Assembly (NCBI GenBank): GCA_021464525.1 | Contig: JADRCO010000064.1 | Coordinates: forward strand, 1-59,712 | DNA length: 59,712 nt | Direction: 5' to 3' | Source: Rhizophagus sp. LPA8_4_AMF | Taxonomy: Eukaryota > Glomeromycota > Glomeromycetes > Glomerales > Glomeraceae | Shown: positions 55,738 to 59,712 of the stretch, in pieces | Numbering within the stretch: the first letter of the stretch is position 1 | Layout of the letters: the number at the start of each line of letters is the position of its first letter | Position numbers and translations under genes: made by a program | The notes under the pieces: model-generated | What the model was told of the DNA's origin: nothing | Databases searched by the model: none | The model's input: only the letters and a program-made list of their open reading frames with translations

Positions 55738-58170
55738 ATGAATTGTGAAAAAAGCAGTTTAGGAAAGGGTAAAAAATCAGTTATTAATGAAAATGAAGAA
55801 CTTATAGTTTCTTCAGACAAAGAAAAAATAACACCAAACAATAACAAAAAAACAAAATTGTCAAAAACTCCAAAAAATACAAGGCCCTTCTCAGAAATCT
55901 GGGAATATTATGAAAAAGGTACACAAAAGAATAATGGATATTATGAAGCTATTTGTTACTAGCTATTGTAAAACAAAATGGTCAAGAGAAAAGCCACAAA
56001 AAATGGAGGTGCACCTGGCAAATGAATGTATATAATGTCCTGAAGAGATATCAAGATATTGGTGTAAAAATATAGTTAACCAACAAATAACCTATACTCG
56101 TAATAACCAAAAATCACTTTCTTTATAACCACCTAATTCAACTTAAACACAAATAACTGATCATTATAAGTCTGATCAGTCTTTACCAAAATTTGTTGTT
56201 GACCGACTTAATAAATGATTTTAAAGGCTTGGGTTATGGCTGGTATTCCATTTAATGTAATTGAAAACCCATTTGTTTTAGATCTCTTTAAAGATCTAAA
56301 TCCTGGTTATTCTGATTTGGAACAATCTGATCATCTTACTTTAGGTAAACATAAATTAATTAATTATTACATGTATGGCCTTGTTGATTTAATGGTATAA
56401 TAATCTTTCCTAAAATTTGATACTAATATTTTATTTAAATTCTATTTCTGATAGCATTAGATGGTTGGACTACTCCTAAAATAGAATCAATTTATAATTA
56501 CAGTCACAACTGATACTCGAATGGAATATTTAATTAGTTTATATGATTATTCATCAGATTCACATACAAGTGAATTTTTAACAGAAGAAAATTCTAGTAT
56601 CATTAAAAAACTTGGCAGTGATAAGTTTGCCGCAATTGTTACTGATAATACCTCCAATTGCTGAGTTGCAAGATAAAATATTCACCAAACATATCCATAT
56701 ATATTGAATATACATTGTACAGCTCATGCAATCAATTTGATTGCATCTGATTTAGTTAAACTTAAACCTATTAAAAAATTTATTAATGAATGTGGTAAAA
56801 TTAATCAATATTTTAGTACATCACATGCTATTAATGCTCTTTTAAAACAAGGTTTTATCAATATGAAAATCAAAGAAGATGGATTACAAACTTGGGTGAA
56901 AACATGTTGGGGGTTTTTATTTATGATAATAGATGCTTTATTAAAAGCTCAGCCAGTATTTGATTGGATAAACAAATTTATTCATAATAAAATTAAAAAT
57001 ATTTTACTAAATTTTTCAATTTTTCAATTTTTCAGATTCTTAAAGAGCATGTTAATTCTATTACAAATAATGAGGTTGCTGTTTTAATGGAAGATGAATC
57101 TTTTTTTTTCATATATCGATCAGTTTATTTGATATGAAAGCCAATAAAAGAATGTATAAATCTTTTAGAGGCAAATGAAGCTACTTTATCTGATTGCTTC
57201 GTCCATCTTATTAAATTGGCCAATACAATACATCGATTACCAAGTACCAATGTCTTCAAATCTTTTACTGTTAATATTTTTAATTATCGATTTGAAGAAT
57301 TTTTACATCCCCTTTATATTTTGGCTTATTATCTTCATTCATATTATCAAAGTTATATAAATATTATGATTTGTAATGTTTCAAATAATATAATTAATAA
57401 AGCTTTTTATTTAATTAATAGATAAAGATTTAAAAGATGAAGCTTTTCATAAAGCCGTCTTAGCTGCAATTGAAATGTGGCAAAGTCTTGGTCATACTTG
57501 CAAGGAAAGTGAAGAATTAATTGCTCAATTTCATAGATTTGAATTAAAGCTTGCTCCTTTTGATCTTCCTTATATTACTGGATTTAAATCTCCAAATGTA
57601 TGGTGGAAATTAATTAAAATACAGCCATGACATTTGCCTAAACTTGCCTGTTGAATTTTTTCTATTAACCCAATTCAAGCAAATTGTGAAAGAAATTTCT
57701 CAACTTTTAATTTGATTTTGAGTGATAGATGAACTAACTTGACTTTAAAAAATAAAATTATAGCAAAAATTTGGTTTTACTATATAAATAATATCCAAAA
57801 AGAATTAAGTTATGTGAGTAAGGATCTACTGAAAGTGAGTTAAGAGAAAGTAATAATATTGCTTCAGTTAATAGCATTATTAGTTTAAAGGGGGATGATG
57901 ATACTTTAAATATTAATGGAGATAATAATTAAATCAAACTTTACCATCAGAAAATTTTTCAAACACTGAATTGACTATTAGTAATATTGTTGATTAACAG
58001 CTGTTAATGATACTAATGGAGAGATAGGTTCTGATATTAGTCATATTACTCCAGTATAAGAACAATCTTTAGATCCAGCTGATTTGGATTATGATCCTAA
58101 TGATTTATTAAATGGATTATAGAACGTGAAAGAGATACTGAAAGGAATCTTACAGATTCTGGAAAATCAT
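55738..58170 (+). pseudogene. degenerate hAT transposase
   Basis: In order: a Lys-rich start, then a broken BED-type zinc finger (FSEIWEYYEKG...ICYYC...HLANEC across a frameshift), FNVIENPFVLDLFKDLNP, LDGWTTPKIESIYNY, then DTRMEYLISLYDYSSDSHTS and a catalytic-type TDNTSN. LNIHCTAHAINLIASDL follows, and finally the C-terminal dimerisation segment LPKLAC..IFSINPIQANCERNFSTFNLILSDR. Many in-frame stops and shifts show it is dead. The gene covers most of the element on the plus strand. Confidence 0.85.
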
Positions 58171-58539
58171 AAATCTTATTTTTAGGGTTTTTTATTTTTT
58201 TTTATCATATATAATAATTTTATAATATAAATAACATTTTATAATATAATAACATTTTATAAGTATAAATAGTATATTGGATATAAATAAATAATTTTTT
58301 TTTTGTTTTTTTGAAAAAAAGTTTTAAAGATCATCATATTTTTAACTAGATTTATTTATTAATTATTACATAATGTGCAGCATATAATACGGCATATGAT
58401 ACATAATACAGCATACAACATAATACAGCATACGACATATGATACGTCACATGTGACTACTAGTCTACTACCTTACTATCACATATATATATATGGCAAA
58501 AACATCTAAAAGGTATAGCACACCCTTTACGACATGATG

Positions 58540-58584
58540 TATTGACGTATTAAGTAGTTATCTTAAGAAATGTTTGCAACCCTA
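58540..58584 (-). repeat. right terminal inverted repeat of hAT
   Basis: The complement begins TAGGGTTGCAAACATTTC and then CTTAAGATAACTACTTAATA. Immediately followed by the second TTCATCTC target duplication. Confidence 0.85.
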
Positions 58585-58592
58585 TTCATCTC

Positions 58593-58790
58593 TTTAGCAT
58601 CAATATTGACGGAGTTATGTTGCTGTAAATGTTTAATGATTACTGATATTAGAGAATGATCTAGTGATTGGATTTGAATGTTCTTACTACCATTTGAGTC
58701 ATCTTACTGAGAGGAGTCTAATAGTAGTAAAATCATCTAAAACGGATCACTGGATGTCAAGTTATTATTTGTTAAATTTTTAAATATAAT
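58593..58790. repeat. right half of the repeat split by the hAT insertion
   Basis: TTTAGCATCAATATTGACGG, GAGTTATGTTGCTGTAAAT and ATCTAGTGATTGG match 55318-55400. A further palindromic part (ACCATTTGAGTCATCTTAC), ending with ATCACTGGATGTCAAG, corresponds to the CATCCAGTGATC arm of the MITE at 27640-28081. It places the hAT insertion inside a member of that repeat family. Confidence 0.65.
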
Positions 58791-59630
58791 TCAGCCAAAA
58801 TTAAGGTTAATTCTGGCCAAATATTTTCATAATATGAAATTAATTACAAAATATGGAGTTTTTCTAATGAATTACTTAATAATTACAGAATTACGTAATT
58901 ACGTATTTCTGTAATACTAAAATAATTTTGGATATAAGTATATCTATAATTCATTAGAATCATTCCATTAAGACATGTCAAATAATGGTAAAATCATGTC
59001 TCTAGCATTGATATATTCTGAACTAGTGTTCCGCATGAATCAAACTTTTTCTCTGCAGATTCAATCTGATTCAGATTCGACTTGGATTCAATTCAAATCC
59101 AAAAATTTTTATCTTGCAATCTAGTGATCTGATTCAAACGATTTTTTTTTAATCGATAGATCTTGTTGCCCTAATCAAAATAAAAAAAAATCATCCAAAT
59201 TGGACTGCTAAATCAAAAGTTATTCGTAAATAAGTTTTTACTCTTTGGGATCAATTAGGGCTACACCGTATCATAAATCAATTCATGCAGAATACTAATC
59301 TGAGCTATGTCATATTAAACATTTTTTAAAAAAATCATCATTAGAAAGTTATCTATTGATGCTAGAGAAACAATCTTACATTCATTTGATTGGTCTTGAT
59401 TTAACGATTCTAATAAACCTAAATTGGTTTTTTTATAATCACTATATAATGAGATATCTCAATTTTCACATTTTTTTTAAATTTTTGAACATTAAAAAAT
59501 AATAATTCTGATATGTGGTATAACTCATTATCTAGTATTTGTATAAGAACAAAATATACTGTAGCTTGTTAGAATCATCTCATTATGGCGATTCAAATGA
59601 CGCTAAGATTATGTCTCTAGCATTAATAGA
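58791..59630. other. repeat-derived DNA, no gene
   Basis: TTCTGGCCAAAT words like those at 1-300, TAATTACGTAATTAC palindromic words, and two further partial copies of the CATTAAGACATGTC...ATGTCTCTAGCATT repeat (58940-59010 and 59570-59625). No coding content recognised. Confidence 0.45.
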
Positions 59631-59712
59631 CTAGGTAAACAGGAACCGTTGAAAGTTCATCGCATAATTAAATCATGGCGCAGTGGCTTGTTTAAAAATA
59701 AATAATGCGTTA
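59631..59712 (-). mobile_element. end of a third Helitron-like copy, running off the window
   Basis: Plus-strand CTAGGTAAACAGGAACCGTT corresponds, on the minus strand, to AACGGTTCCTGTTTACCTAG before T. This is the same hairpin-plus-CTAG terminus as the elements at 37299 and 40865, slightly diverged. The rest of the element lies beyond the window. Confidence 0.5.

Larger units (their letters stand above)
55484..58584 (+). mobile_element. complete hAT-superfamily transposon (3.1 kb, inactive)
   Basis: The element begins TAGGGTTGCAGACATATC and, read inward from the right, TAGGGTTGCAAACATTTC. The inverted ends continue in parallel with small gaps (TTCTTAAGGGTAACTACC versus TTCTTAAGATAACTACTT). 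It is flanked on both sides by the same 8 bp, TTCATCTC (55476-55483 and 58585-58592), the target duplication length of hAT elements. Inside lies a broken hAT transposase. Near the right end, 58375-58455 carries repeated ATAATACAGCATA / CATATGATACRT words typical of subterminal transposase-binding sites. Confidence 0.9.

Noticed and set aside
1..59712. tRNA, rRNA and CRISPR arrays
   Set aside because: Looked for GGTTCGAATCC-like B boxes, rRNA-like GC-richer blocks and regularly spaced repeats; none convincing.

Overview
The window looks like nuclear DNA of an arbuscular mycorrhizal fungus (Glomeromycotina), most likely Rhizophagus. The evidence is the very AT-rich sequence, short GT-AG introns of about 60-210 nt that splice ORFs cleanly into fungal-type proteins, many F-box/leucine-rich-repeat genes with decayed copies, TKL-like and Sel1-containing kinases, and abundant small transposon remains. 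Species assignment is inference. I found no tRNA, rRNA or CRISPR.

Layout. 1-1.2 kb: palindromic repeats and a broken coiled-coil gene. 2.3-3.7 kb (-): membrane-anchored double-psi beta-barrel (expansin/RlpA-like) protein rebuilt from five exons. 5.5-6.9 kb (+): F-box gene. 8.3-12.3 kb (-): tyrosine-decarboxylase-like PLP enzyme in eight exons, one of them 5 nt long. 13.4-14.2 kb (+): ICMT/PEMT-type membrane methyltransferase. 14.6-20.1 kb (-): intronless 1817-residue protein with a glycine-rich head and three repeated modules. 20.9-24.4 kb: a possible small gene, an F-box relic, and a duplicated 5' end of the decarboxylase joined to a protease-like relic. 25.2-26.7 kb (-): F-box gene. 27.6-28.1 kb: long-TIR palindromic MITE. 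28.8-31.3 kb (+): MLKL-like helical bundle + pseudokinase + Sel1 protein. 31.6-35.6 kb (-): two tandem zinc-ribbon kinases around a foldback element, sharing a 286-bp identical tract. 36.4-43.0 kb (-): F-box tandem array (one pseudogene, two intact) with small inserted elements and a kinase relic. 44.9-50.2 kb (+): 1718-residue polytopic membrane protein with a proline/serine-rich head. 51.0-54.3 kb (+): two tandem F-box genes. 55.5-58.6 kb: a complete but dead hAT transposon with TIRs and a perfect 8-bp target duplication, nested in another repeat. To the end: decayed repeats.

How genes may work together. The six F-box proteins would be substrate adaptors of SCF ubiquitin ligases. The most interesting neighbourhood is 28.8-35.6 kb: a protein with the MLKL four-helix-bundle plus pseudokinase layout lies convergent to two kinases that keep all catalytic motifs. 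This resembles, in architecture only, the kinase/pseudokinase-executioner pairing of animal necroptosis. A functional link is inference from proximity and domain logic.
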